From assembly GCA_039970095.1 (NCBI GenBank), contig JBDVMP010000023.1, forward strand, positions 29,305 through 93,304: DNA of 64,000 bases, given 5' to 3'. Shown here in pieces: positions 51,981 to 61,280 of this stretch. The notes below the pieces were generated by a model. It was not told the DNA's origin. It did not search any database and was given only the letters and a program-made list of their open reading frames with translations. The translations under genes and the position numbers were made by a program. Position 1 is the stretch's first letter, and each line of letters opens with the position of its first letter. Origin of the DNA: JAMZMI01 sp039970095. GTDB taxonomy: Bacteria > Bacteroidota > Bacteroidia > Cytophagales > Cyclobacteriaceae.

Positions 51981-53228
51981 TCAAGCTCTGCGTCTCGACT
52001 TCCTATAAAAATTTCTCTTTGGTCTCCCGCCTTGAGATTGTGATCTGCTATTTTCTTTCGCCGCTTTTGGTACTCGCGTTTGTCTGTTGATCGTTTGGGC
52101 AGGCTCAAAACCTTCTACCGTTCCACTCGGAATCTGAAGCTCGATAAGTTTCTCTATACTGTTGAGGTATTCTACTTCGTCGGCACAAACAAATGAAACA
52201 GCCTCACCACTGGCTCCTGCTCTACCTGTTCGCCCAATTCTGTGTACATAATCCTCAGCTACATTGGGCAACTCAAAGTTGATCACATGCGGAAGCAATG
52301 GAATATCCAATCCTCTGGCAGCAATATCTGTAGCCACCAACACCCGCACAGACCCATCCTTAAAACCGGCAAGAGCTCTTGTTCGGGCTCCCTGCGTCTT
52401 GTTTCCATGTATTTCCGCGGCTTTCAACCCGGCCTTGGTCAACTTTTTCCCCAGCTTGTTTGCGCCGTGTTTTGTTCTGGTAAAAATCAAAACCTGATTC
52501 CAGTCGCCTTCTGATATCAGTTTGATAGCAAGGTTAGTTTTCTGTCCTTTATCAGCAAAAATGACCCTTTGCTGGATCTTCTCAACAGTGGTGTTTTCAG
52601 GAGTAGCTTCTACCGAAATTGGACTATTCAGCATTCCCTGAGCCAATTTTTTAATCTCCCGGGAAAAAGTGGCCGAAAACAATAGGCTCTGTCTTTTACG
52701 AGGAAGTAAGTCCAAAATCTTGTTGATATCACGCTGGAACCCCATGTCCAACATTCGATCGGCCTCATCCAAAACCAATATTTCTACCTGGTCTAGTGAA
52801 ACAACACCCTGATCTTTCAGGTCAAGCAACCTACCAGGTGTGGCGATAAGTACGTCCACTCCGTTTCTCAAGGCTTTAATCTGAGGAACAGCACTAACCC
52901 CTCCAAAGATCACGGCTGATCTCAGGTGAGTAAATTCGCCATACGCTACTACATCTTCATGTACCTGCGCGGCAAGCTCTCGTGTAGGTGTCAGGATCAA
53001 AGCCCTGACAGCCGGTCTGTTTCTTTGGTTGCCCTCTGACAATATCTGCAACATGGGTAGTGCAAAACCAGCCGTTTTACCCGTTCCGGTTTGGGCTGAC
53101 GCCAAAATATCTTTTCTTTCCAACACATGCGGAATCACCTTTTCCTGAATAGGCGAAGGTTTCGTGTATCCTTTTTTGCTGACAGCATGCAACAGGGATT
53201 TGGATAACCCTAAACTTTCAAATGACAT
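51981..53228 (-). CDS. DEAD-box RNA helicase (RhlE-like)
   Basis: 415 residues. Q-motif SFESLGLSKSLLHAV with PSPIQEKVIP, motif I AQTGTGKTAGF, II DEADRMLDMGF, III SATF, V ATDIAARGLDIP and VI HRIGRTGRAG are all present. The basic C-terminal tail (about 370-415) probably binds RNA. Such helicases unwind RNA in ribosome assembly or mRNA decay, often at low temperature. The 193-bp upstream stretch to 53421 holds no gene I can recognise. Confidence 0.93.
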   Translation of the reverse strand: MSFESLGLSKSLLHAVSKKGYTKPSPIQEKVIPHVLERKDILASAQTGTGKTAGFALPMLQILSEGNQRNRPAVRALILTPTRELAAQVHEDVVAYGEFTHLRSAVIFGGVSAVPQIKALRNGVDVLIATPGRLLDLKDQGVVSLDQVEILVLDEADRMLDMGFQRDINKILDLLPRKRQSLLFSATFSREIKKLAQGMLNSPISVEATPENTTVEKIQQRVIFADKGQKTNLAIKLISEGDWNQVLIFTRTKHGANKLGKKLTKAGLKAAEIHGNKTQGARTRALAGFKDGSVRVLVATDIAARGLDIPLLPHVINFELPNVAEDYVHRIGRTGRAGASGEAVSFVCADEVEYLNSIEKLIELQIPSGTVEGFEPAQTINRQTRVPKAAKENSRSQSQGGRPKRNFYRKSRRRA

Positions 53229-53421
53229 ATAAATTGATTGACCCGAATCACCCGGGGACTATTTTGAGCGCTGGACGCACTCGGCCAGTCGTGTGATTGA
53301 TTAAAATTTAGTGAATTTGCTGACGGTAAACTGATGTTACCAATCGAATGCGTTTCAAATTCAAAGCAAAGGTAGGGCTTATTTCCTCCACCAATAGGTT
53401 TTTCTTTTAATCAAAAACAAA

Positions 53422-53859
53422 TCACTCCATCTGAAGCACATAAAGATTCTCAACCCCAAGTTGGGTCAGTAGCATCCAGGCCTCATGGGCTTTCAGTGGA
53501 TCGTGACCCATTATGATCTTGGTATTATCGCTTTTGAACAGCTTTTGATTCTCCTCGCTTAGCAACGAAGGCAATGGCACATTGAGGCTTCCGTCTTCAT
53601 GGCTGACCACATAATGTTCCTGCTTTCTGATATCGATCAATTGGTAGTTCGACATTTTTACAGCTTGCTCGCTATCAATTACATACTGCCTACCCAACAC
53701 CTGCTCATGCAGTTGTTTAGCACTCATTTTAAAGTTGCTTTTATGTGCATAAAAACTTACGATCAACAAGAACCCAAAGAGCGACACCATGATTATCTCC
53801 AGGGGTCGGATATACGGTTTCCATCTTTTAATTTTATCAGCTACAGCCACCTTGAACAC
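53422..53859 (-). CDS. Membrane-anchored rhodanese-like protein without catalytic Cys
   Basis: About 145 residues from a GTG at 53859 (or 53850). The start lies inside the end of the preceding gene; an in-frame ATG at 53979 would overlap that gene by 140 bp and is unlikely. One transmembrane helix (PLEIIMVSLFGFLLIVSFYA, about 20-38) precedes a rhodanese fold (YQLIDIRKQEHYVVSHEDG; VENLYVLQME). The active-site loop reads KIIMGHDPLKA, with Gly where the sulfur-carrying Cys should be. It is the last gene of the sulfur island and may bind rather than transfer sulfur species. Confidence 0.7.
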   Translation of the reverse strand: MFKVAVADKIKRWKPYIRPLEIIMVSLFGFLLIVSFYAHKSNFKMSAKQLHEQVLGRQYVIDSEQAVKMSNYQLIDIRKQEHYVVSHEDGSLNVPLPSLLSEENQKLFKSDNTKIIMGHDPLKAHEAWMLLTQLGVENLYVLQME

Positions 53860-54445
53860 GTTTTTTCTTTTTGCCCCTAACAGGAGCAATTGGTTTAAAA
53901 TCAATTTTTGGTAAAGCTTTGGCACCAGTAAAAAACTGTCTGGACGCCATCCGCTTTTCATACAACTCGAAAGCCTCATTAGAAGCCGAGGACTCTGGAT
54001 ATTGCGGATCTAAAATATCTCTATTCCAGGCGTTCAGCCCTCCCTTTAGCAGATAATTGTTGGCGTACCCCATCTGTCTGGTCATCATCCAGACCTGCAC
54101 TGCTAATTGATCATCCTGAGCGTAAATGATGTTCTTCGTCATCGATTGATCAAAGAGATAAGCATAGTTTTCGGCGAAAATACTATCAATAGGAATGTTG
54201 ATGGCCCGTGGCAATGGTTTCTCAAATTGTATAGCGGGTCGTACATCAATCAGTCTGATAGATGGGTCTCCATTGATGAGCAATTCTGCCAATTCATCTA
54301 CAGAAACATGGTTACTACCGAGGAGCATTTCCTGTAGTAATTCTGTCTCATCCAGCGCAATCGAATCATTTTGTCTAGCTGGAAACATGGCGGCCGTAAG
54401 CCCAAAAACCATAATTACAATTGAAATTACTTCTCGCGATTTCAT
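53837..54445 (-). CDS. Periplasmic rhodanese-like protein without catalytic Cys
   Basis: 202 residues with an N-terminal membrane or signal segment (about 6-23). A rhodanese domain spans about 45-150 (SIRLIDVRPAIQFEKPLPRA; GYANNYLLKGGLNAWN). In the loop that normally reads YCxxGxR, the sequence is IIYAQDDQLA, with Ala109 in place of Cys. The C-terminus is basic (RGKKKKRVQGG). The ATG overlaps the end of the permease gene upstream by 4 bp, and its own end overlaps the second rhodanese, so all are translationally coupled. Confidence 0.75.
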   Translation of the reverse strand: MKSREVISIVIMVFGLTAAMFPARQNDSIALDETELLQEMLLGSNHVSVDELAELLINGDPSIRLIDVRPAIQFEKPLPRAINIPIDSIFAENYAYLFDQSMTKNIIYAQDDQLAVQVWMMTRQMGYANNYLLKGGLNAWNRDILDPQYPESSASNEAFELYEKRMASRQFFTGAKALPKIDFKPIAPVRGKKKKRVQGGCS

Positions 54446-55044
54446 AGTTCCTTTGTTATATCAGGTCTTTTAAATTCCTCTTCAGCCCACTCTCCTATCC
54501 AAAACATGAGCACTGCCATGCATACCACACCAAACACTACAGCCCCATCCGGAACCCCTAAAGAAGTAGATAGCTTGATCCCACCGAGATAGGTGGCCAT
54601 GTAGATATCTTTCCACCAATTGTAGGTTTCTCCAAAAATGAAAATCCCAAGAAGTGAGCCTCCGAGATAAGCCATCGCATCAATCTTGCCGATGGCTGCA
54701 GCGCAAACGCTGGTGCCCGGACAAAAACCTCCTACAATAAAACCAACACCCATGATTACGCCACCAATGATGGCAGAGACCATATAGTACTCATTGACAT
54801 AAACGATGCTCATGTCTATCAGCTCGAAATAATTGAGAAAAATGAGCCCAATCATGGCCACAATAGCCGCTGTAAAAAACACTTTCAAAACCGTAGTATC
54901 GTACCCGTAAAACATACCGGCCAGTTTACGACTAGATGAAAACCCAGCCTGCTCAAGAGCAAAGCCGAAACCTATACCTATGATAAAGGCAATCAGGAAA
55001 TTGAGTTCCTGAGAAATCTCGAATATTGGAATAATAGGTCCCAT
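54442..55044 (-). CDS. YeeE/YedE (TsuA-like) sulfur transport protein, second half
   Basis: 200 residues from the ATG at 55044, 1 bp after the stop of the first half. About six transmembrane helices. It contains GFGFALEQAGFSSSRKLAG and VGGFCPGTSVCAAAIGK, with the paired cysteines of the YeeE/YedE family. Full-length TsuA-type permeases import thiosulfate and consist of two such halves in one chain. Here the halves are separate proteins that presumably pair in the inner membrane. Confidence 0.8.
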   Translation of the reverse strand: MGPIIPIFEISQELNFLIAFIIGIGFGFALEQAGFSSSRKLAGMFYGYDTTVLKVFFTAAIVAMIGLIFLNYFELIDMSIVYVNEYYMVSAIIGGVIMGVGFIVGGFCPGTSVCAAAIGKIDAMAYLGGSLLGIFIFGETYNWWKDIYMATYLGGIKLSTSLGVPDGAVVFGVVCMAVLMFWIGEWAEEEFKRPDITKEL

Positions 55045-55045
55045 A

Positions 55046-55579
55046 TCAAATCCAGTTTTTTCTAAAGAAATAAGCAAATACATAGGCCGTCCCGAAGATG
55101 GCCATCATCGTCACAAAACCCGCAAGGGATAGAGTGGCCATACCACTCAATGCAGCTCCACTCGTACAGCCCCGCCCAAACTGAGAACCAAACCCGAATA
55201 GAGCACCTCCTGCTACGGCCATTATTATGCGTTTCCTGGAAGTAATGTTTGGTGAATGTTCCGTTTTGAGTTTCAGCCTGCCGGCCAGTGCTCCAGATAA
55301 AAAACCACCTACCAATACTCCCAACACCTCAAAAACAAGCCAGCTTTTCATTGGACTGTGCTCGTATGTCAAGTATTTTGAATAAAAAGATGACTCCTCA
55401 GCCTTGTCATGACTCACGACCTCTACGGTACTCACTACGACACTTTTCATGGCGCCACTAGCACCCAATCCTCGCCCGGTGAGATAAAAAGAGAGCAAGA
55501 GTACCAACCCAAGAATGACCCCAGCCAGATAGGGGTTCATGTACTTATTATTTTGCGTGATGTAATTATGATGTGACAT
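55046..55579 (-). CDS. YeeE/YedE (TsuA-like) sulfur transport protein, first half
   Basis: 177 residues; an alternative ATG at residue 14 (MNPYLAGVILGLVLLLS) gives a more usual N-terminus. About five transmembrane helices. GSQFGRGCTSGAALSGMATL around C138 is the family motif for the thiol that contacts thiosulfate. The stop is followed by T and the ATG of the second half, so the two are made together. The pair is placed between an NrfD-type oxidoreductase operon and two rhodanese genes. Confidence 0.8.
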   Translation of the reverse strand: MSHHNYITQNNKYMNPYLAGVILGLVLLLSFYLTGRGLGASGAMKSVVVSTVEVVSHDKAEESSFYSKYLTYEHSPMKSWLVFEVLGVLVGGFLSGALAGRLKLKTEHSPNITSRKRIIMAVAGGALFGFGSQFGRGCTSGAALSGMATLSLAGFVTMMAIFGTAYVFAYFFRKNWI

Positions 55580-55667
55580 CTTCTTTTTGGTTAATAGGTG
55601 AAAGTGTCAAGATCAAAGTGCCATGTTGTTCACTTTTCTTCTCTAATCTCTCATCCTCAATCTCTAT

Positions 55668-56609
55668 TCAATACAAATATCTACTCGCCTGTCCTGCATA
55701 AACGATGATAAAACGAAGCATCACATTGCCAAACAGAATGAGCACTACAGGAATGATCACTGGAACTCTTTGTCCGCGCATTTCCAATACCTCCAGCACA
55801 GCCGGAACTACCATGCCGATAAAAACCACAAAAATCCAGAAAGGCAAAGTGTACTGACCGCCAAGAAATAGCCTGGCGGCTTCAATCTGCACTTCTGTGC
55901 TTGCCAACAACCCCATGAATAGGTGTATGATAAAAAACAATTCCGCTGCGATGATGACAAGATCTATTTGACTGAAAAGCTTACGCTCCAACTCAGTTTT
56001 ACTCATACCCATGATCACTGCCGCTCCTGCTGACAGCCCTGAAGCTAAAAACAACGGACCGAGAATAGAAGTATTCCAAAGCGGTCGTGCATTGAAGGCA
56101 GAAAGTAAAATACCTGTGTATATCCCCAATATGATAGCGTAGAATATCATAATCCAGGCCAGTGCTTTTCTATGCCGGATAAAATAAGTTTCCATCCTGT
56201 AGATCCATTCGTATTTCCAGTCGAAATTTGGAAAAGCTTCTCTTAAGTAGGTTCCACTCCAGATCAAAGACAAAGGAGTAACCACCATCAGCGTCCATGC
56301 TCCCCATGACATAGGAGATTGCAGCCTAATGGCTGTGTAAAGCCTCCAGAAGTATAATTTATGATGTAGGTCTAAAAACAGTGCGCCCAGTCCCAGTACA
56401 AGGATAACCGGCGCTATCATTGGCGCCCATTTGACGGCTGTAGGATAGACCCGCTCCTTTCCTTTCAGATAATAAAATGAAGCAAAGAAGAGCAATCCGG
56501 CAGCCAGGCCGCCTACAAACAGGTAAAAGGCGATCTCCCAACCCCAAATATGGAGTACAGGATCTACCTTAAAATTCATCCTTCCGCTAACAATAATTTC
56601 TTCTTCCAT
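55668..56609 (-). CDS. NrfD/PsrC-type membrane subunit
   Basis: 313 residues with eight or nine transmembrane helices, typical of the NrfD/PsrC family, which exchanges electrons between the quinone pool and a periplasmic iron-sulfur protein. Recognisable segments include IWGWEIAFYLFVGGLAAGLL near the N-terminus and the conserved DLHHKLYFWRLYTAIR loop. It starts 5 bp after the ferredoxin subunit. No haem ligands or cofactor motifs are expected. Confidence 0.85.
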   Translation of the reverse strand: MEEEIIVSGRMNFKVDPVLHIWGWEIAFYLFVGGLAAGLLFFASFYYLKGKERVYPTAVKWAPMIAPVILVLGLGALFLDLHHKLYFWRLYTAIRLQSPMSWGAWTLMVVTPLSLIWSGTYLREAFPNFDWKYEWIYRMETYFIRHRKALAWIMIFYAIILGIYTGILLSAFNARPLWNTSILGPLFLASGLSAGAAVIMGMSKTELERKLFSQIDLVIIAAELFFIIHLFMGLLASTEVQIEAARLFLGGQYTLPFWIFVVFIGMVVPAVLEVLEMRGQRVPVIIPVVLILFGNVMLRFIIVYAGQASRYLY

Positions 56610-56614
56610 GATAG

Positions 56615-57148
56615 TCAGATTAAGAAGTATAACTGTGGGTCTGTTCCAGCTTCGGTTTTCAACCTTTTGTATTTTCTGGTTTGGATCTTTCTCGCCACCT
56701 CGCTATTTGGGTCATCCAAATCACCGAAATACAAGCAATTTGTAGGGCAAACTTCCACGCAAGCAGGCTGCTCACCTTTTCTTACTTTGTGAATACAAAA
56801 AGTGCATTTATCCACATATCCATCCGGATGCGGGTATCGGGCATCATATGGGCATGAAGCGATACATGCTCCACAACCAATACACATATCCGGAGTAACT
56901 AAGACTACCCCGCCCTCCTCTATATGGCTCGCTCCTGTAGGGCAACATCGCACACATGGAGCATTCGCACAATGGTGACATCTCTCTGATCTAAACTCAA
57001 GTTCCAGATTAGGAAAAGTGCCGCTTGTAGTTTCTACTATCCAGTCACGGCAATACCCTACCGGAACTTTATTCTCTATCTGGCAGGCCACCACACAGTC
57101 ACTGCAGCCCACACATTTTTTGGTATCGATGGCCATTGCGTATCTCAT
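56615..57148 (-). CDS. Four [4Fe-4S] ferredoxin subunit (PsrB/DmsB type)
   Basis: 177 residues with four cysteine-rich clusters: CVGCSDCVVAC, CHHCANAPCVRCCP, CIGCGACIASCP and CTFCIHKV...CVEVCP. This arrangement passes electrons between the molybdenum subunit and the NrfD-type anchor. It has no signal peptide of its own and presumably rides with the Tat-exported catalytic subunit. Start and stop overlap its neighbours by 4 bp or lie within 5 bp. Confidence 0.9.
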   Translation of the reverse strand: MRYAMAIDTKKCVGCSDCVVACQIENKVPVGYCRDWIVETTSGTFPNLELEFRSERCHHCANAPCVRCCPTGASHIEEGGVVLVTPDMCIGCGACIASCPYDARYPHPDGYVDKCTFCIHKVRKGEQPACVEVCPTNCLYFGDLDDPNSEVARKIQTRKYKRLKTEAGTDPQLYFLI

Positions 57149-59382
57149 GATGCTGTTGCGGTTTTAGGTTCCTCAGTTAATATCGTCACGAAGTTTTCTC
57201 TCATGCCTGTTCCTCCCATGATGGGGTCGTATTTGACATTGCTTATGAGTTCGGTATCACTGGCTCCCTTGCCAAAAGCGCGAGAAAGCTTCTTATTAGA
57301 ATGGCCAAACCCATGCACCATATAAACAGAGTCCCATCGTGTACGTTCGGTTATGCGTACCTTGATAGAGAATGTAGAGACGATATCATCTTGATTTTTG
57401 AGCCATACTTGTTGCCCCTTTTTCAACCCCCACTGCTTCGCCACTTTTGGGTTAACCCAAAGTTCATTCTCTGGCATAATGTCAACAAGATTTGGATTGT
57501 TTGATGTTCGGCTAAACGTATGAGCCGGTGCACGACCATAGTTTAATCGATAGAAACCCGGCTGTGGCTGAGCGTGCTCCGTATAAACAGGAAGCGGATC
57601 AAAACCCGCATTGGCCAATTCAGTAGAATATAATTCAATTTTGCCGGTGTTCGTATTGAATTCAAAATCCTGACCATCCCTCATATACAAATCGTCGTAC
57701 TGCCTTTTAAACTTCTTGACACCCACTTTCTTCATCTCGTCGAGCGAACTGCCTACTTGCTGAAGTTGCCAGTTGAGCACCTCCTCAATATCTTGATATT
57801 TGAAAAATTGATCTAACCCTAATTCATACCCCAACTGCTGAGCTATCCACCAATCTGGTTTCGAGTTGTATTTTGGCTTCACAGCTGGCATTCGCAAAGA
57901 AATAACCGGTTCTCTGTGTGGAGAATTTCGAATAGCATCGTACCTCTCCAAATAAGTGCACTCAGGCAAAACAACATCGGCATAACCTGTGATCTCCATA
58001 GGCATGGTATCGATCGCAACCAGCAGCTCCAATGACTCAATGGCTTCAAGTGTTTTCTTTTGATCTGGTAACGTATGAATGAGATTAGTCCCGTTCACTA
58101 TCCAGCCTTTAATGTTACAGTCCCGCTCTGGTGACGGAGTAGTCACATCGCACAGCCCATTGGAAATCACTTCTGTTGCCAGACTGTATTTTCCATCCAG
58201 CGCATCCAAATAAGACTTTTTTGGTTTTGGATACGGAGGGTGAGGAAAGTCCGGAATATCTACTTTTTCAGGATTGTAAAAACCGCCTCTGCGTCCCCAT
58301 GAGCCAAGCAACGCATTTAAGATCGCCACAGCTCTCAGTCTTTGCGTATCATCCCCGTACCAGGTCACATGCCTGCCAGGATGAATGATCACGGACGGAG
58401 AAGCATTGGCCATTTCACGGGCTGTTTCCCTTATGGTTTTCGGGTCAATGGTGGTGATACCATAAGCCCACTCAGGCGTATAACTTGCCACATGTGCTTT
58501 GAGTTGATCCAACCCGAAAGTATATTTTTCAACGTATTCCTTGTCATACCATTCTTCATTGATGATCACATTGATCCAAGATAGCAATAGCGCAATATCA
58601 GTAGAAGGTTTGATAGGGAGCCAGTATTTCGACTTGCTGGCGGCTGTGGAAAAGCGAGGATCGACAGTGATGATGGTCGCCCCACGATCTATGGCCTGAG
58701 ACATCTCCTGTACCTGACCATTGTGCATATTTTCACCTATATGAGACCCAATCAAAACGAGACATCTTGTATCACGAATATCTGTTCTTTCAGGAGAAAG
58801 TACTCCTTCACCAAAAGTGGCATAAAAGGCAACCTCCCTGGGTCCTCTACACTGAGCAAAACTTGGTGCTGTGATGTGTGGGGAACCGTAAGCTTTCATC
58901 AGATGACCAAGAAACTTGCCTCCGGAACCGTGTGTAAATAGTGCCATACACTCAGGCCCGTAATCTTCGGCGATCTTTTTCATCTTATCACCAATAAACT
59001 TGAAAGCCTCAGGCCATGAAGCTTTTCTGAAAACCTGCTTCCCGTCCTTTTCTACTCGTATCAGTGGATGCTTAAGCCTGTCTTCATCGTGGTACATACC
59101 AACTCCCCCCGTTCCGCGTGGGCACAGACGTCCGTTACAGTGAGGGTCATCAGCATGTCCTTCTATTTTCCAGATATCACCGTCCTCGTTTTTAGTAACC
59201 CACCCAGCACATTTCCAAAAGCACACTTCACAATATGTAGGTGTGCGCTCCAAATTTGTTGCTTTAGGAATACTGCCGTTGAGAATTGCACCATCCACAA
59301 GATTATATGCAGATCCTGCAAGCGCTACTGTACCGATCCCGGCACCAGAAATTTTGATAAACTCCCTTCTGTTAGTTTTCAT
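57145..59382 (-). CDS. Molybdopterin oxidoreductase, PsrA/PhsA-type catalytic subunit
   Basis: 745 residues. Tat signal RREFIK at the N-terminus implies export to the periplasm. The [4Fe-4S] ligands are C51, C54, C58 and C87 (CEVCFWKC...CP), and C178 in AQCRGP is the likely molybdenum ligand, as in polysulfide and thiosulfate reductases. The C-terminal dinucleotide-binding domain ends near residue 735. In context with a TsuA-like permease it most likely reduces or oxidises thiosulfate, polysulfide or tetrathionate; SoeA-type sulfite oxidation is a less likely alternative because that enzyme is cytoplasmic. First gene of the sulfur operon. Confidence 0.88.
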   Translation of the reverse strand: MKTNRREFIKISGAGIGTVALAGSAYNLVDGAILNGSIPKATNLERTPTYCEVCFWKCAGWVTKNEDGDIWKIEGHADDPHCNGRLCPRGTGGVGMYHDEDRLKHPLIRVEKDGKQVFRKASWPEAFKFIGDKMKKIAEDYGPECMALFTHGSGGKFLGHLMKAYGSPHITAPSFAQCRGPREVAFYATFGEGVLSPERTDIRDTRCLVLIGSHIGENMHNGQVQEMSQAIDRGATIITVDPRFSTAASKSKYWLPIKPSTDIALLLSWINVIINEEWYDKEYVEKYTFGLDQLKAHVASYTPEWAYGITTIDPKTIRETAREMANASPSVIIHPGRHVTWYGDDTQRLRAVAILNALLGSWGRRGGFYNPEKVDIPDFPHPPYPKPKKSYLDALDGKYSLATEVISNGLCDVTTPSPERDCNIKGWIVNGTNLIHTLPDQKKTLEAIESLELLVAIDTMPMEITGYADVVLPECTYLERYDAIRNSPHREPVISLRMPAVKPKYNSKPDWWIAQQLGYELGLDQFFKYQDIEEVLNWQLQQVGSSLDEMKKVGVKKFKRQYDDLYMRDGQDFEFNTNTGKIELYSTELANAGFDPLPVYTEHAQPQPGFYRLNYGRAPAHTFSRTSNNPNLVDIMPENELWVNPKVAKQWGLKKGQQVWLKNQDDIVSTFSIKVRITERTRWDSVYMVHGFGHSNKKLSRAFGKGASDTELISNVKYDPIMGGTGMRENFVTILTEEPKTATAS

Positions 59383-59481
59383 AGGGGTGCTTGATTTAGG
59401 TCACCAAGCTACCGCCAGAAGTAGTGATCTAACATGATTTTCGTTAGCTCAAACCATGAGGTTTGCTACCAAGGACATCCG

Positions 59482-60126
59482 TCACAAAAGGTAAAAGAAA
59501 ACTGAGAAAAAATGGCATAAACTACCCGCCAGAACCCAAAAATGAAAGGTTGCATGATTATAAGGCAACCGGTCCATCACATAAAATATGGCTCCAACTG
59601 TGTAGCTCACCCCTCCAAGAACCAGTAGAAAAAGACCACCCAATTCCAAATTTTCATAGAGGGGTTTTGCTGCGATAATAGCCACCCATCCCATGAGGAT
59701 ATAGCCTATAGTTGAAACCACGTTGAATCTGCCCGTAAAGAAGATTTTCAAAACAACACCGACCAGAGCCAGACCCCATGTAATACCAAAGAGTACCCAG
59801 CCAATAGTACCGTTTAGAGTAACGAGACAAAAAGGTGTGTAGGTGCCAGCAATAAGCACATAAATAGCCGCATGATCAAAAACATTGAGCCTCTTCCTCC
59901 ACTTTTTGCTTTTCACTGCATGATACAGTGTGGAAGCCAAATACAGCGTCACCAAACTGGTACCGAAAATACTAAAACTCACAATATGCCAGGCGTCACC
60001 ATATAGACTAGCGAAAACCACAAGCAGAACAAGCCCTGCCACACTCAAAACAAAACCCATTAGATGGGTAATCACATTGAGTATTTCTTCTTTGTGAGGG
60101 TAAAATGTAAGTGGGGTTATGGCCAT
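59482..60126 (-). CDS. Hemolysin III/PAQR-type membrane protein
   Basis: 214 residues with seven transmembrane helices. The family signatures are HKEEILNVITHLMGFVLSVAG near the start, ASTLYHAVKSKKWRKRLNVFDH and a C-terminal NHATFHFWVLAGSLCHFF. The conserved Ser/His/Asp set matches the metal site of HlyIII/PAQR hydrolases, whose bacterial members have no agreed function. The 99 bp upstream of the neighbouring oxidoreductase start holds small hairpins but no gene. Confidence 0.88.
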   Translation of the reverse strand: MAITPLTFYPHKEEILNVITHLMGFVLSVAGLVLLVVFASLYGDAWHIVSFSIFGTSLVTLYLASTLYHAVKSKKWRKRLNVFDHAAIYVLIAGTYTPFCLVTLNGTIGWVLFGITWGLALVGVVLKIFFTGRFNVVSTIGYILMGWVAIIAAKPLYENLELGGLFLLVLGGVSYTVGAIFYVMDRLPYNHATFHFWVLAGSLCHFFSVFFYLL

Positions 60127-60273
60127 CTTTAGACAATGAGGACGTCTGTTAAGTCAACGTCATTTTTTCCAAGATGTTGAATGAATAAAATTAAAATATT
60201 CACCCCACCAACTATCGGTGAACATCTTTGTAATGATGGTTGTTACCCTATCACGTATTTTAAAATCAAACCT

Positions 60274-61272
60274 ATGTCTTCAATCAAAAATAGCAAAGCA
60301 CTCGGCTTTCCGTGGGAAACGCAGGATCCATTCATCTTTTGTGCATATCACGCTGATAGTTACCCTGAAGGGAATGAAAAACTCGGACCAAAAGCCTCAT
60401 TAGAAGGTAGAAATATAGGTCAGGATTTTCAGGGAAAAGACGGCTGGAGCATGTATCACGGCACTACGGTTCCTGGATTTCCTCAACACCCACACTGCGG
60501 TTTCGAAACAGTAACAATAGTACAAGAAGGACTTGTGGATCACTCCGACTCACTGGGTGCCGCAGGAAGGTTTGGTAATGGAGATGTGCAGTGGATGACA
60601 GCCGGCGCAGGTGTAAATCACTCTGAGATGTTCCCACTTCTCAAATCAGATGAGCCCAACCCATTCCTGCTCTTTCAGATATGGTTGAATTTACCGCGGG
60701 CCAAAAAAAAGGTGAAGCCGCACTTCTCTATGCTTTGGGCGGAAACGATTCCTAAAATAAAAATAGGAACCGGAACAGAGATAACGCTAGTAGCCGGTGA
60801 GTACGCCGGACAAAAAGCTCCTGCTCCCGCTCCTGACTCATGGGCCGCTGACCCAGCTAACGAAGTTGCCATGTGGGTGATAAAGATGGAACCTGAGGCC
60901 GAGTGGACAATACCAGCGGCAGGTACCGGACTTAATCGTTCGCTTTTTTACTTCAAGGGAGACCTGATAACTGCTGACGATGAAGATTTTAGACAAAGGG
61001 TGACTCTACAATTGGACTCTACTCAGGAAACGAACATTAAGAATGGCAAAACTGAAAGCCATTTTCTATTTCTGCAGGGGAAACCAATAGACGAACCAGT
61101 GGTGAAATACGGCCCGTTTGTAACCAATACTAATGAGGAAATACAGCAAGTAATCCGCGAATACCAACGAACGGAGTTCGGTGGCTGGCCCTGGCCTAAG
61201 CATGATAATGTTCATGATAAATCTAAGGGGCGCTTTGCTATCCACGCCGATGGACGTGTAGAGGAAAAGTGA
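60274..61272 (+). CDS. Pirin family protein
   Basis: 332 residues from the ATG at 60274; the frame is open back to 60181 but that N-terminal extension is not pirin-like. The bicupin metal-binding motif HPHCGFETVTIVQEG gives the histidines, and the conserved NHSEM follows. Bacterial pirins are often quercetin dioxygenase-like or redox-sensing proteins. The gene is convergent with the LytTR regulator, separated by 8 bp. Confidence 0.85.
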   Translation: MSSIKNSKALGFPWETQDPFIFCAYHADSYPEGNEKLGPKASLEGRNIGQDFQGKDGWSMYHGTTVPGFPQHPHCGFETVTIVQEGLVDHSDSLGAAGRFGNGDVQWMTAGAGVNHSEMFPLLKSDEPNPFLLFQIWLNLPRAKKKVKPHFSMLWAETIPKIKIGTGTEITLVAGEYAGQKAPAPAPDSWAADPANEVAMWVIKMEPEAEWTIPAAGTGLNRSLFYFKGDLITADDEDFRQRVTLQLDSTQETNIKNGKTESHFLFLQGKPIDEPVVKYGPFVTNTNEEIQQVIREYQRTEFGGWPWPKHDNVHDKSKGRFAIHADGRVEEK

Positions 61273-61280
61273 TTGGTAAA

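Noticed and set aside
51908..52108. 66-residue minus-strand frame at the helicase end
   Set aside because: It overlaps the real helicase C-terminus in another frame and runs through the bidirectional terminator.
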